Shown: positions 61,415 to 61,799 of the stretch, piece by piece
Numbering within the stretch: the stretch's first letter is position 1
Layout of the letters: every line of letters starts with the position of its first letter
DNA from: Patescibacteria group bacterium
Lineage (GTDB): Bacteria; Patescibacteriota; Microgenomatia; UBA1400; MFAQ01
Reading direction: 5' to 3'
DNA length: 61,799 nt
Assembly (NCBI GenBank): GCA_943355005.1
Contig: CALRDV010000007.1
Location: 1-61,799 of the forward strand
Program-made: the position numbers and the translations under genes
The notes under the pieces: generated by a model
Databases searched by the model: none
What the model was told of the DNA's origin: nothing
What the model saw: the letters and a program-made list of their open reading frames with translations, nothing else

Positions 61415-61549
61415 CTAAATCAGAATCGCCACCACGACCATTGCCAAGCCTAGCATCCCCATCAACTTAGCCAAAAACCATTGTTTCTGAACCGCATTTA
61501 CCAAAGATACGATTCCCAACAATCCTGCCAAAAACAAAGCAAAAGCCAT
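61415..61549 (-). CDS. Small membrane protein (44 aa)
   Basis: ATG at 61549 with AAGGAG 8 nt upstream; TAG at 61415. Two hydrophobic stretches (MAFALFLAGLLGIVSLV and MLGLAMVVVAILI) around a short basic loop. It may belong to the many tiny membrane proteins of this window. No family recognised. Confidence 0.65.
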   Translation of the reverse strand: MAFALFLAGLLGIVSLVNAVQKQWFLAKLMGMLGLAMVVVAILI

Positions 61550-61660
61550 AATCCCATCTCCTTCTCCGACTTTTAATCGGAACAAAAAATATCAGCGAAC
61601 AACTACCTATAGGATACATCATTTTTATCTAAAAGTCAAATCTAGCCACAAAATGAACCT

Positions 61661-61699
61661 CCACGGACAGACTCCGCAGTAGCTACGCATTGTCCGTGG
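61661..61699. repeat. Inverted repeat near the window edge
   Basis: CCACGGACA...TGTCCGTGG with an inner CCGC-AGTAGCTAC-GC. No T run on either strand, so probably another palindromic repeat. Confidence 0.6.
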
Positions 61700-61714
61700 T
61701 TTCTGGTTTGTATT

Positions 61715-61799
61715 TCATGAGAATCCCAAGCTTGTCTGCCGAGGAGTATCCAGTTTCCCTTGATACTTGATGTACTTCGTAATGGTACTTTCGTTAAGC
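61715..61799 (-). CDS. Possible C-terminal end of a gene entering from the right
   Basis: A minus-strand frame is open from the window edge to TGA at 61715 and would end with IKYQGKLDTPRQTSLGFS. A second frame is also open, so the choice is uncertain. No family recognised. Confidence 0.25.
   Translation of the reverse strand, partial: LNESTITKYIKYQGKLDTPRQTSLGFS

Noticed and set aside
61640-61799. Possible 16S rRNA end near tRNA-Ile
   Set aside because: No anti-Shine-Dalgarno sequence or conserved 16S block is present; the sequence is a palindrome and possibly a gene tail.

Overview
The window looks like a chromosome segment from a Patescibacteria (CPR) bacterium. This is inferred from gene content and style: compact overlapping genes, an ORF-less group I intron in the 23S rRNA gene, tRNAs without encoded CCA, a type IV pilus locus rich in odd pilins, SIMPL, DUF4349 and LytR_C proteins, a large GNVGIGTT-type surface protein, and many short proteins with no recognisable family. 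TGA acts as a normal stop. No phylum can be fixed from the sequence alone.

Layout. 1-5121: a truncated giant surface protein, a LytR_C protein and a cysteine-rich hypothetical. 5180-5296: a promoter-terminator pair with no gene between, a small RNA candidate. 5303-12835: a copper island with an AAA ATPase divergent from an ArsR-YHS repressor, then DUF305, a CopA P-type ATPase, a UreH/DsbD-like membrane protein fused to a cupredoxin, a CopZ-like HMA protein and an MFS exporter. 12832-20519: unknown cytosolic proteins, a HAD-like protein, a methyltransferase, ribosomal protein S1 and small membrane proteins. 20565-29069: a type IV pilus operon on the minus strand (PilB, PilC, four prepilin-like proteins, a PilX-like protein, a PilM/N-like protein with a LytR_C tail) ending in a FMN-binding protein and a response regulator. 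29156-32767: a FNR-like reductase fused to PAS, a multi-pass histidine kinase and a receiver protein, probably one signalling unit. 33198-37240: tRNA-Ala, 23S (with intron) and 5S rRNA, without 16S. 37334-44516: small membrane and lipoproteins, SIMPL, HAD phosphatase, diguanylate cyclase, CHAP-like amidase, DUF4349 and a metallo-beta-lactamase-fold hydrolase. 44616-48926: an unrecognised cluster around an HD-domain phosphohydrolase. 48981-60982: phosphoesterase, spermidine-synthase-like protein, tRNA-dihydrouridine synthase, a repeat protein, a zincin, two C39-like peptidase domain proteins and a methyltransferase-like protein. 61061-61799: tRNA-Ile with a structured element at its 3' side, a small membrane protein and an unexplained edge.

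Two signals stand out. First, a pair of elements of about 190 bp lies directly after the 3' ends of the 5S rRNA and tRNA-Ile genes. Each is bounded by a direct copy of its host RNA's 3' end, and they share a two-hairpin core whose stems differ by compensatory changes. I do not recognise this family. Second, several families of short palindromic repeats are scattered through the window and repeatedly sit in frame inside protein genes (copA, the cupredoxin fusion, copZ, twice in the MBL hydrolase, dus, a pilin leader) or supply gene C-termini, much like Rickettsia palindromic elements.
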